Positions 55,125 through 64,000 of a DNA stretch of 64,000 bases are shown in pieces. How positions within the stretch are numbered: position 1 is the first letter of the stretch; each line of letters opens with the position of its first letter. Both the position numbers and the translations under genes were made by a program. Source of the DNA: Adiantum capillus-veneris. Its lineage: Eukaryota; Streptophyta; Polypodiopsida; Polypodiales; Pteridaceae. Under the pieces are notes generated by a model. It was not told where the DNA came from. It did no database searches and worked only from the letters and a program-made list of their open reading frames with translations. The stretch lies in NCBI GenBank assembly GCA_014529385.2, contig CM043950.1:154732045-154796044 (forward strand). The letters are read 5' to 3'.

Positions 55125-55511
55125 ATGGCTGACAACAACAACACAGATGTGTTCAAGATGTTTGCTGCTGAGGACAGGTTGGATGGGGACAACTACCCTA
55201 TGTGGGCTTATATGATGCAACATGTTCTTGTGTCAAAAGGTGTCTGGAACATTGTGCAGGGCATTGATGTACGTCCTGGTTCTGAAGATGTAGGCGATAT
55301 TGAGGATGTTGCAGGTCTTGCTGCAAGGATTGCAGCTGTTAGAGTTGCTTTGCCTACGGCAGAACAAGCTCGTTGGGATGTTAAGGATGCGCAGGCTCAT
55401 GCATTGATTGCATTGTCTGTGAAGCGCACCATTATTCCTCACATCCGTTCAGCAAAATCTGCAAAACAGGCTTGGGATATTCTAGCAGGTCTTTATGCAA
55501 GCCGCAACTAG
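55125..55511 (+). pseudogene. E7 gag, N-terminal part
   Basis: ATG at 55125 (MADNNNTDVFKMFAAEDRLD, then NYPMWAYMMQHVLVSKGVWN), the copia gag domain. Ends at a TAG (55509-55511) within LYASRN-stop-AKIALLRKEL, where Gln is expected (CAG to TAG). The same frame continues as the long polyprotein after 55511. Confidence 0.9.
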
Positions 55512-58500
55512 GCTAAAATTGCTTTGCTGCGTAAAGAGCTAGAGTCGAAGATTATGCATGAGGAAGATGATATGGACACTTTCCTTGCTAGTGTCAAGGA
55601 TATCAATGAGCAACTCATTTCTGCAGGTGAAGTCATTTCGGACAGTTCCCTTGTGCAGACTGTTCTTGATGCCTTACCAGATTCCTACCAGACTTTTGCT
55701 AGTACTTGGAGACTGATGACCCAAGGAAATCCTGAAGTTGTCAAGTTTGATGCATTATGCACATTGCTGTTGCAAGAGTCACTTTCTAGAAAAAACAGGA
55801 CTAGGCAGCGTGCAGTTGAACAGGCTTTTATTGCTTCTCAAAGAAAGGGTGGTAACAGTAATGCAGCCACTTCTTATGGTTCTGCTGCGAGTGGCAAAAA
55901 TTCTGTTCCTAATGCTTCTGCTGGCAGCACTTCGTCTGGCAATTCTGGTGATAAGGGCAAAAAGAAGATGCGTTGCCATTATTATAAAGCCAATGATCAC
56001 TTGATCAAGTCGTGTCCTAAGTTGAAGGCCAAAGAGGCTAAGAAGAAAGAGGGTGGTTCCACTGCAAATGCTGGTTCCACTACAAATGCAGCCATTGTTG
56101 AGTCTTCTGTGAAAGGAGATTGTGATGCTGATGTTGATGCAGAATGGACTTTTAGCGCAGAGTGCACTTACAATCCTGCTGTCCATGATGCATGCTTGTC
56201 AGTTGCTGCAGATTCACATGTGTGGTATTTCGACAGTGGTGCTACAAAGCACATTACCTCACATCGTGAATTGTTTACCTCTCTCGAGTCTGTCCCTCAT
56301 GGGAATTCAGTCACTTGTGCCAACAACGCCTCTTATCCAGTTCAGGGAGTTGGAAAGATTGTGCTCACTGCTGCTAATGGCAGTTCCTTCACACTTGTTG
56401 ATGCACTTTATGTACCTGGGATCAAGAAGAATCTCTTGTCTGTATCCGCACTTGCTAGACTTGGACTTGTAGTCAAATTTGTGGATGACAGATGTACAGT
56501 TCATGATCTCAGTTTTGGTGATGAAATTGTTGCATCTGGGCTTTTGTGCCGTGGACTGTATAAGCTCACTTTGTATGACAAGTGTGGACAAAATTTTGCA
56601 AATGCTGTTGCAGATTCAAGGGCTATTTCAGATGCAAAACTTTGGCATGCACGTTGTGGTCATCTGAATTTTGCCAGTTTGCTGCGTTTGCAGAAATCTG
56701 ATATGGTTGCTTCTTTGCCGCCTCTTGAAGCACCTGTCAAACATGTTTGTGAAGGCTGTATTCTGGGTAAAATGCAGCGTTCTAAGTTTCCAAAGGATGG
56801 TTCAGTTAGGGCCACATGCAGGTTGCAGCTTGTGCATAGTGATGTTTGTGGGCCCATGCAAACTCCGCCCTTGGGCAATTACCTGTACTTCATGACTTTC
56901 ATTGATGATTACTCCAGGCATGCATGGGTATTTCCGCTTAAAGCGAAGTCCGAAGTTTTTATGTGCTTCAAACAATTTTTGGCTATGGCTGAAAATGTCT
57001 CAAAATGTACTATGGGCACCCTCCGTTCCGATCGAGGGGGGGAGTATATGTCTCATGAATTTAATGCATTTCTGGCTAGTCGTGGAATAAAACACCAATG
57101 TACAGTGCCTTATACACCTCAGCAAAATGGTGTTGCTGAGAGGAAAAACAGGTCACTAACGGAAATGGCACGATGTATGGTCAAAAGTCAAGCTTTGCCG
57201 CATTCTTTTTGGCTTGAGGCCATCATGTGTGCCACTTATGTACTTAACAAGTGTCCTACGAAAGCTTTGCAGTCTATTACTCCATATGAAGCATGGCATG
57301 ATAGAAAACCTTCTATTGAGCACATGCGTGTTTTTGGTTGTTTGGCATATGCTTTGGTGCCACAAGTGCAGCGCAGAAAATTGGATGATAAGGCTGTCAA
57401 ATGTATTTTTGTTGGTTATAGTGCTGAAAGCAAAGGTTACAGGTTGTATCATCCGCAAACAAAACGTATTCTGGTTTCACGGGATGTAGTGTTTGTGGAA
57501 GACTCTGTTCAGCCCTTGCTATCATGTACTAGAGACAGTAATGTAAGCTCACAGGACATTTATGACACTTTGTTGCCTCTTTTCAGTGGTGGAAATACGA
57601 ATGTAAGTTCCAATGAGGCAAATGTACAGCCTATGGGGGTTTCTGAAAATGTTTTAGAACAGCCTATTACTGATGCAGATGTACATGATGTACTTGATGA
57701 GGAAAGGGCTGAAAATGAGCAGGCTAGAGGTATGCCAAAATGGCTGGTGCACACTTTACGTGACAGTAAATTGGATGCACCTTTATCTAGTCGTACTTGT
57801 TCAGGCTCTCGCCATGCATCTTATGCATCAGATTGTTATGCTTTGGCTGTGTCTAGTTTACATGATGTTGAGGAGCCTCTGTCTTTTGATGAAGCACAGA
57901 ATTCAGAAAATTGGATTACTGCCATGAAATCAGAATATGATGCACTTATAGAGAATGACACATGGACTTTATGTGATTTGCCTCCTGGAAAAAAGGCCAT
58001 TGGTACGAAGTGGGTTTACAAGTTGAAACGCAAGCCGGATGGTGAGATCGATCGCCATAAGGCTCAACTTGTTGCAAAGGGTTATGCACAACAAAAAGGC
58101 ATAGATTATGAAGAGACTTTTGCTCCCACTTGTCGTATGACTACTGTGCGTTTTCTATGTGCATTGGCAGCTCATTTTGGTTGGGATGTACATCAATCAG
58201 ACATTGTTACTACTTTCTTGAATGGTGACATATTTGAGGAAGTTTATGTAACGCAGCCTCGCGGTTTTGTCATAAAAGGACAAGAGGACAAAGTGTGCAA
58301 ATGTAAGAAGGCTTTGTATGGGTTGAAGCAATCTCCTCGTGCTTGGTATGAGAAAGCTGACACTCATTTGGTTAAACGAGGCTTTCGTAACAGTCCAACA
58401 GAAAGCACATTGTATGTAAAGCGTGAGGATGATGTATTTCTCACTGTGGTTCTGTATGTTGATGATTTGCTGATCACTGGACCAAATGAGAGACATATTG

Positions 58501-58982
58501 CTGAATTTAAGGCTGATTTGAATGCTACTTTCAAGATGAAAGATTTGGGGCTGTTGCATCATTACTTGGGTATACAGTTTAAGCAGTGTGATGGTGGTAT
58601 TGCCTTGTGTCAGAAAAGTTACATAGAGACATTGCTATGTAAGTTTGGACTTGAGGATTGCAAACCTATTGCCACTCCCATGGAAACAGGTTTGAAGTTG
58701 AGTCTACATGATGCTGGCGATCCTGCTGATGTCACTCTTTACCAAACTGCTGTTGGCTGCCTCATTTATGTATGCAACACGAGGCCAGATATTCAGTTTG
58801 CAGTCTCGCAGGTCAGCAGATTTATGCATAGCCCAGGGTCTAAGCATTGGCAGACTGCCAAGAGGATTTTCCGCTACCTTAGTGGCACTTTACATCTTGG
58901 CTTGTTTTATCCCAAGGGGGGATCATTGCCGGCCGCCAGACTTACATGCTTTTTCGGACTCAGATTGGGCTGGTTGTTTTGA
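55512..58982 (+). pseudogene. E7 polyprotein: gag end, protease, integrase, RT
   Basis: Frame opened by ATG at 55524. Zinc knuckle reads CHYYKANDHLIKSC: the second Cys is Tyr. Protease core WYFDSGATKHIT. Integrase zinc finger LWHARCGHLN ... CEGCILGK; core Asp HSDVCGPM, Asp RSDRGGEYM, Glu QQNGVAERKN. RT: WVYKLKRKPDG, FAPTCRMTTVRFL, ALYGLKQSPRAWY, catalytic YVDDLLI. A G-run frameshift near 58917 (cccaaggggggatc) moves RNase H into another frame. Confidence 0.94.
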
Positions 58983-59415
58983 CACGCGAGTGTCCACAAG
59001 TGGTTTTTGTTTCATGCTTGGCAGTTCATGTATATCATGGTTGAGCAAGAAGCAACCTACTGTGGCCACTTCGAGTTGTGAGGCTGAGTACAGGGCAGTC
59101 TTCACAGCTACGGTTGAGTGTGTATGGCTCAGACGCCTTATGGCTGACTTGGGTGTTGGACAGGACACTGCCAACACTATCTACACTGACAGTAAGAGCG
59201 CATTGGCAGTTGCGAGGAACCCAGTTTTTCATGCTCGCACAAAGCACATTGAGGTGCATTACCACTATGTCAGGGAGAGGCTCTCAGCAGGAGAGATCAG
59301 CTTGGCGTATGTGCCAACACAGGACAACCTTGCAGATCTTTTCACAAAGGCATTGTCTCGTGAGAAGCTTGAAGCTTTCCGCAAAGCTTTGGGCTTACTC
59401 CCCTTTGTGGACTGA
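58915..59415 (+). pseudogene. E7 RNase H
   Basis: The shifted frame carries copia RNase H: FSDSDWAGCFDTRVSTSGF, SWLSKKQPTVATSSCEAEYR, YTDSKSALAVARNPV, HYHYVRERLSAGEI, QDNLADLFTKAL; stop at 59413-59415. Catalytic Asp-Glu-Asp residues are present. A G-rich purine tract (aggggggatt, 59481-59490) adjoins the 3' LTR. Confidence 0.93.
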
Positions 59416-59490
59416 TCCTGTCCTCAGGGCATGGCACTACCCTTTACTCATGTGCCAACTCTCGTTCACCGCATCACTCCAGGGGGGATT

Positions 59491-59717
59491 TGTTACCATA
59501 TACATGTGGTAGTGATGTGTGTGAACACACTAGGACCGCCGGGCCATTTTTTCCCTCTTTAGGAGGTTTTTTCCCCCGTGCATTGTATATACGCCCATCA
59601 CTCTAGGGCTACCTATCTTTCCATTGCACACTAAGTAACACACTCTCTATTGTGTGCCTTGAGCTTCCTTCGTCTTCTCCAAGTTGTGTGTGTTTCTCTG
59701 CAACCCTAATTCCAACA
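59491..59717 (+). repeat. E7 3' LTR
   Basis: 227 bp; pairs with 54536-54762. Followed by the duplicated tcatt. Confidence 0.96.
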
Positions 59718-60231
59718 TCATTCGCAGCTTCTTGTCCTTAAGGCGAGCAATCTCAACGGCTAACTCGTACGTAGCCAGGAATCTACCTTTCACCTTCTCC
59801 TTGAGAAGCGGCCATAAGCCATGCGTGAACCGATCTTTTTTTAGGAAATCAGGTGCAGCTTCCCCCCTAGCCAGTGACTCAACCCACCGTTCCCACAAAT
59901 CCACAAATTTGGACTCATAGGTGGCATATTCTAAAAGACCCTCCTGCTTCAAGTCTCTCAACTTGTCCCACAACTTTTCTGAAGTGGTACCTCCCCCAAA
60001 GCGCCTCTTAAAAGCGGTTTTTAAGGGTTCCCAGTCATCCTTGGTTGCTTGTGGAAGTGCATTGTACCATGATCTAGCTTCTAGCTTCATGAGATGCTTA
60101 AAGATTCTAACCCAGGATTCATCCGTATCTTTGTTGCTCACTACACATGCTACTTCAAAGTCATCTAGGAAGTCTGTTACCAAATCCTCCCCCTTCTTTC
60201 CTTTAAATGTTGGAAATGCTACACTTGCCAT
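59718..60231 (-). pseudogene. Tat-like gag, N-terminal part
   Basis: The minus-strand start most likely is ATG at 60231 (MASVAFPTFKGKKGEDLVTD); an in-frame ATG at 60261 is an alternative. Gag domain: VRIFKHLMKLEARSWYNALP, WEPLKTAFKRRFGGG, YATYESKFVDLWERW. It is cut at the E7 target site (tcatt) after KDKKLRM and resumes at 54530 in the same frame. Confidence 0.9.
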
Positions 60232-60314
60232 GATTACTGAGAGAGAGCTAAAAAGACACACTGCTTAACTTGCAAAAGTTTTTTTCTTCTTTACAAGGAG
60301 GCATGTATATCCTC

Positions 60315-60533
60315 TTATACTAGGACATAGATTAAAACTTCAAACGGTACATTGCCTTGTACCAAAGGTAAGACAAATGGTTGATCTGATGCCAGAACCT
60401 CAAAAAATCGCTCCCCACCCAGCATGGTGTCAATGACGTGCTTGTAGTGAGCCTTCAAATCCAGTATTACCTTGATTGAGCGTACACGTGTTGGTATGTG
60501 TGATCTGTCTTGAGGTAGGTTGTACTGATTCAT
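60315..60533 (-). CDS. Small ORF C, 72 aa, pre-gag sORF family member 3
   Basis: MNQYNLPQDRSHIPTRVRSI start, conserved core MLGGERFFEVL and FVLPLVQGNVPFEVLIYVLV end. Ungapped alignment with the ORF at 2985-3203 gives 21 of 72 identities and many conservative pairs, and it shares the MNQ start with 3200-3412. It lies between the primer site and gag, 83 bases before the gag ATG at 60231. No domain recognised. An element-encoded accessory protein is the simplest reading; function unknown. Confidence 0.6.
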   Translation of the reverse strand: MNQYNLPQDRSHIPTRVRSIKVILDLKAHYKHVIDTMLGGERFFEVLASDQPFVLPLVQGNVPFEVLIYVLV

Positions 60534-60550
60534 GTGAAGCTTAGAGGTGC

Positions 60551-60775
60551 TTAGTCACTGTCCAAGCTTGTGGGAGAGGGTGGTGTTCTTTCCTGAAACA
60601 AACTCAGTAGATCCCTAGTTTCTCTAGTGAGAGTGTGAGCCAATGATTCCGTTATCTGTGTTGCAGCATCAGGTGCGACTTGAAAACTGACTGTGATAAT
60701 TACCTCAGTGACTTGAGTTACCCGATTCTCAAAGTAGAATAGTGTTGATCCTCTATTGTGTAGAGCTCCTTCCAT
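60551..60775 (-). CDS. Small ORF B, 74 aa, leader of Tat-like element
   Basis: MEGALHNRGSTLFYFENRVT, a beta-like stretch VTEVIITVSF, a helical-looking middle (TRETRDLLSLFQE) and a Ser/Pro/Asp end. It overlaps ORF A by 23 bases and ends 17 bases before ORF C. Only one copy is available in the window, so coding status is uncertain. Its strand-then-helix pattern loosely resembles ORF C but no alignment is claimed. Confidence 0.4.
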   Translation of the reverse strand: MEGALHNRGSTLFYFENRVTQVTEVIITVSFQVAPDAATQITESLAHTLTRETRDLLSLFQERTPPSPTSLDSD

Positions 60776-61016
60776 TTTGTTGTTGTGAGTTGGTTGTAGG
60801 TTGTGGACATGGTTTCGACCTTCTCCTTCTTCTTCTTGGCACTTGGCCTATGTATATCCACTGGGTTTGGCGTGTTGGTTGACTCTCCCACTGCAAATCG
60901 ATTACCGTTACGCCTGGCACTCGAGCTTCGATGGAGATGCGGAGTTCGTCTAGTTGTGCTTGGAGCTCTTCTTCTTCTGTCGTCCAATTAGCAAATCCTG
61001 CTAGCCATTCATCCAT
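60753..61016 (-). CDS. Small ORF A, 87 aa, leader of Tat-like element
   Basis: First ATG after the primer site. Acidic, heptad-like N-half (TTEEEELQAQLDELRISIEA) and a basic cluster PRRRRRRSKP that could act in nuclear import or RNA binding. An overlapping frame (60718-60987) is also open, so the correct frame is uncertain. With ORFs B and C it forms a closely spaced series ahead of gag. Confidence 0.4.
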   Translation of the reverse strand: MDEWLAGFANWTTEEEELQAQLDELRISIEARVPGVTVIDLQWESQPTRQTQWIYIGQVPRRRRRRSKPCPQPTTNSQQQNGRSSTQ

Positions 61017-61068
61017 TCACAATAGTTTAAGGGTTTCAGTCTTCTAAACTGAAGGGTTTCATGAAAAG

Positions 61069-61089
61069 ATCCTCAGTGGGGGCACCAAA
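61069..61089 (-). other. Tat-like primer-binding site
   Basis: Minus strand reads tttggtgcccccactgagga right after the LTR end gtca. From tgg onward it should complement a tRNA 3' end with acceptor GGGGGCACCA-like sequence. I cannot assign the tRNA with confidence; it is not initiator Met. Confidence 0.7.
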
Positions 61090-61292
61090 TGACGGGAGCA
61101 AAGCGAACCCCGACGGCCTCTAAAACACCGGGGACCGAATGGCGCGCCTCGAGCCTATCATGGTAAAGCAAACAGGGGGCACCACCTAGCTTCAGCGGCT
61201 AGGACGCAAACAACACACCACCATAACAAAGTTTTCATCCAAGAGAGATGGATGCTTGGGAGTAATGATGAAGAGGAAAGGGAATGAGATCA

Positions 61293-61333
<41 letters not shown>

Positions 61334-62655
61334 GGGAGGGGGTATAGCGGCTTAGTACTTAGGCACCACAAAAGGATGGCGAATCCGCACACCCTTCACA
61401 CATATACAAGCTCACTCCAAAACACAAGACTAGGTGGCGATTCCGCACACCTCACATGGGCAAAACATTGCAAGAAAACATACTCACAAAACCTCAAGCT
61501 TTATTTAGAGAATTAGGCGATGAAATGGGGAGCATAGGGTAGGGGAATGAGAAGGGAGAGAGTGGTAGAGCACATGGCGGATAGGTGGGAGTTGATGGCG
61601 AAGACTCGCACGAGGATTATGGCCATCATCCTTCATTTAGTTGCCCTTCATCTTCCATAGCCAAGGGTGTAGAGGTCATGCTCAAGACAAGCATGGTGAT
61701 TGCGGTGATGGTGATGGTGTGGGTGTGTGTGTGTGTGTGTGTGCACTAGGCACACACAGTGCATAGTGTGTTCTTTGGTGATGTTGTGTGTTTTTTGTGT
61801 GATGGTGACCCCTCTTTATATAGGGGAGGAGGGGGGAGAAATTCTAGAATTTAGAAATGAAGAAATCATTATCTACATAGGCCATGTGACTGTAGGCCCC
61901 ACTTGTCTGGCTGTGTGTATATGTGCCAGAACAGCAGTCTCATGAGAGAGAGACTAAGAGAGAGAGATGGGTTGATGAAAAAAAGTGAGAGGTGACATGG
62001 AGAATAAAGTAATTACAAGAGGGGAGAGAGGGGAGTGTGTTCAGAGGTGAATCTGTGTGCAGATGTGTGTGAACACAAGAAAAATCAGGTAACCATCGGG
62101 TGGGGATGGGTCTGTGGGCACCTTTTTTAGTGAAACTGAGTGTGTGTGAGTGTGGGGGAGGTTATTTAGCTACAAGACAAGAGACATGGCGCCCTTTAGA
62201 GAGAGGGGGGGGTATTTGGGTCATGGGATATGATAGGAGAGAGAAAGGGGGGGTGGGGTATACTATTTTGGAAGATAGGGTAAGTTGCATGTGAGTTAGG
62301 GTGCATTATTGGTGAGTTAGAATGCATTATTGGTGAGAGGTGGGGTAGCTTGAGGAGAGAGAGAAAGGAGAAAGGACAAGGGGAAGAGAGAGGGGGATGA
62401 CCTTTTGAGTGGAGGAGAGGAAAAGGGACACACGACGGGGCAACAGTGAAGAAAAGGAGGCAAGGTGGGGATGGGTTGCCCCGCAGGCATGAGGTGGCCT
62501 ATTTTACCTTTCTCATATATTTACATAATCATACTTTATTTTTTTCTTACTTTTTTCCAATGTCTTTTATCACTCCCTCCCTAAGAGGGGGTTTTCATGG
62601 GGTGGGGACGAGAGAAGAGGGGTATGGGAGCTTGGCTTGTGAAAAGCCCCCATCA
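61090..62655 (-). repeat. Tat-like LTR shared by two tandem copies
   Basis: 1566 bp, the 5' LTR of the element to its left and the 3' LTR of the copy to its right. Differs from 48211-49762 mainly by longer GA (about 61297-61330) and GT (about 61723-61742) runs. TATA box at 61815-61823. Confidence 0.95.
61815..61823 (-). promoter_or_regulatory. Tat-like LTR TATA box (right copy)
   Basis: Minus strand ctatataaa, the promoter position that would drive the element at 48-61 kb. Confidence 0.6.
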
Positions 62656-62683
62656 TTAGCCCTCCCCTTTTGGCTAGAGGCAT

Positions 62684-63985
62684 TCATGTCTCTAGCTCAT
62701 CTGTTTGATCATTATCGTCGGAGGTGGCGGCTGATGGTGTGTCCTCATCTGGAATGTCAATAGGTGGAGCCTGGTCAAATCGAAGAAAATAAGGTTTAAG
62801 TCGCCAACCATTTACCCTGGTTTTATGGAGCTTTCCATCAGCCTCCATAAGCTGGTAGCTTCCATTGGCATACTTTTTCCTGACGATGAAAGGACCTTCC
62901 CATCGGAGTAGGAGTTTCTTATCCGGGCGCGTGTCGAAGCGATTGTCGTAGCGGAGCACCAACATTCCTTTCTTCAATTCTTTTTTCCGGAGATGCTCGT
63001 TAAAGCTAAGCCATCTATGCTCTGCTTGTGCTGCATAATAATTTATTGCTTCTTCTCTGTCCAGCTGCAGTCTTTCCAAGTTGATGATGTGATCTCTCAA
63101 ATGCATGTTGGGCTGTTGAAGCTGGCTTGCCATTACTCTGAGACTTTGTAGTTGCACTTCAATGGGCAAGATTGCTTCCTTACCAAATACTAAATGATAC
63201 GGTGTGAATCCCAAGGATGTACGAAATGAAGTTCTGTAGGCCCATAAAGCTGGTAGTAGATACTTATCCCAGTCTCCAGGATGATTGTTTACCTGCTTGG
63301 TAATAATTTTAGAAACCATTCCATTTACCTTTTCAACTAGGCCATTACATTGAGGGTAATATGGTAAAGAGTGCCTCCTTGTAATGCCCAGTTTCTGCAT
63401 TAATTCTCCTACCAAGTCTGCTCTGAAACCTGGCCCTCTATCAGAGATGATCTCTAAAGGTGTGCCAAACCTACAGCATATGTGCTCGTAGATAAATTTA
63501 GCTACCTCTACCGCTGTGATTCTAGTGGTGGCTGTAGCCTCTGCCCATCTAGTCATGTAGTCGACCCCCATGATAATGTAGAATTTTCCTGAGTTGGCCC
63601 TAGGTAATGGCCCAATGGCATCGATACCCCATTTTTCAAATGGGCCATACGAGAGAATAGGTGTCTGTGGTTCAGGCATAAGTGACCTAGTGCCGGCCTT
63701 TTGACACAACTTACATGTTTTGCACCAGTGGTGTACGTCACAGTTGAGGCTAGGCCATATGAAGCCTGCCTGCAAGATTTTCCTACTTGTTATGTCTAGG
63801 GCAAAGTGACCACCACAAACCCCGTCGTGACAGTTAGCAATTACTCCCGTGATTTCCTGGGAAAGAGGGGCCTTCCTGAGTATTTGGTCCTTACCCTTAC
63901 AGTACAAACCATCATTGATGAGTCGATACCTTGTGGCCTTCCGCGTCAGCCATTGCTTCTGTCCCTTTGTTAAATCGATGGGCAT
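62684..63985 (-). CDS. Second Tat-like integrase (433 aa)
   Basis: Same protein as 49791-51092 with two differences I can see (Arg82 to Cys in SLNCDVHHW and Val to Met in RVMASQ). Catalytic residues and zinc finger are intact. It belongs to a second copy whose pol lies beyond the window's right edge. Its ATG again follows the end of a shifted upstream frame. Confidence 0.93.
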   Translation of the reverse strand: MPIDLTKGQKQWLTRKATRYRLINDGLYCKGKDQILRKAPLSQEITGVIANCHDGVCGGHFALDITSRKILQAGFIWPSLNCDVHHWCKTCKLCQKAGTRSLMPEPQTPILSYGPFEKWGIDAIGPLPRANSGKFYIIMGVDYMTRWAEATATTRITAVEVAKFIYEHICCRFGTPLEIISDRGPGFRADLVGELMQKLGITRRHSLPYYPQCNGLVEKVNGMVSKIITKQVNNHPGDWDKYLLPALWAYRTSFRTSLGFTPYHLVFGKEAILPIEVQLQSLRVMASQLQQPNMHLRDHIINLERLQLDREEAINYYAAQAEHRWLSFNEHLRKKELKKGMLVLRYDNRFDTRPDKKLLLRWEGPFIVRKKYANGSYQLMEADGKLHKTRVNGWRLKPYFLRFDQAPPIDIPDEDTPSAATSDDNDQTDELET

Positions 63986-64000
63986 TCCCCTGTTTCCAAA

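Larger units (their letters stand above)
54536..59717 (+). mobile_element. E7: Ty1/copia element inside Tat-like gag
   Basis: LTRs 54536-54762 and 59491-59717 (227 bp each, tgttaccata...ccaaca), target duplication tcatt (54531-54535 and 59718-59722), primer site for initiator tRNA-Met. The LTRs differ at four sites that I could count. Order gag-PR-IN-RT-RNase H, plus strand, one long frame broken by one stop and one frameshift. Removal restores the Tat-like gag frame. Confidence 0.96.
48211..62655 (-). mobile_element. Tat-like Ty3/gypsy element, young, host of E7
   Basis: LTRs 48211-49762 (3' in element sense) and 61090-62655 (5'), TG...CA, nearly identical. Minus strand order is primer site, small ORFs, gag (split by E7), protease, RT, RNase H, second RNase H, integrase, purine tract. 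Without E7 it is about 9.3 kb. The second, archaeal-type RNase H after the first marks the Tat lineage. The 5' LTR is shared with a second copy whose integrase runs off the right edge, so no right target duplication exists here. Confidence 0.92.

Noticed and set aside
1-64000. tRNA, rRNA or organellar gene fragments
   Set aside because: None recognised by eye; the only tRNA-like matches are primer-binding sites. A tRNAscan search was not possible here.

Overview
This is nuclear DNA from a land plant with a large, repeat-choked genome. No intact host gene is recognisable. Nearly all of the window is LTR retrotransposons (Ty3/gypsy and Ty1/copia) and LINEs, most of them nested inside one another. 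Evidence for a plant includes initiator-tRNA-Met primer sites, a dual-RNase-H Tat-type gypsy element, a gag-only copia element, and plant telo-box motifs (AAACCCTAA). One LINE lineage (GDFNARTG endonuclease) looks unlike the usual seed-plant L1, so a fern, lycophyte or other non-angiosperm is my inference, not a proof.

Layout. 1-1.9 kb: 3' end of a decayed gypsy element and an AT microsatellite. 1.95-3.7 kb: promoter/LTR-like DNA followed by two tandem 70-72 aa small ORFs with an ATGA overlap. 3.72-4.27 kb: a large inverted repeat. 4.4-7.1 kb: broken ORFs of unknown origin. 7.15-7.97 kb: 3' fragment of LINE-X. 9.2-15.05 kb: decayed gypsy element E1 (+). 15.9-16.14 kb: minisatellite.

16.14-28.2 kb: a LINE-X copy (-) split by two insertions. 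E2 is a short deleted LTR element (26444-27431, TSD agctg). E3 is a gag-only copia element (16324-26067, TSD ctttg), itself split by a nearly full-length LINE, L1 (17210-23897, 19-bp TSD). Removing each insertion restores the host reading frame.

29.0-48.06 kb: a copia RT fragment (-) is abutted by LINE L2 (-). L2 is split by E4, an internally deleted chromovirus (30225-46071, TSD gcagc). One E4 LTR is split in turn by E5, a gypsy element (33985-42447, TSD aactg), and by E6, a non-autonomous element (42475-45474) with telo-box-rich LTRs and arrays of RNA-hairpin repeats.

48.21-64 kb: a young Tat-like gypsy element (-), LTRs 48211-49762 and 61090-62655, interrupted in gag by copia element E7 (54536-59717, TSD tcatt). 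The right LTR is joined directly to the integrase of another copy, so this is a tandem LTR-internal-LTR-internal array. Its leader carries a chain of small ORFs before gag. One of them is homologous, ungapped over 72 aa, to the small ORFs at 3 kb. That recurring pre-gag small-ORF family is the best candidate here for something undescribed.
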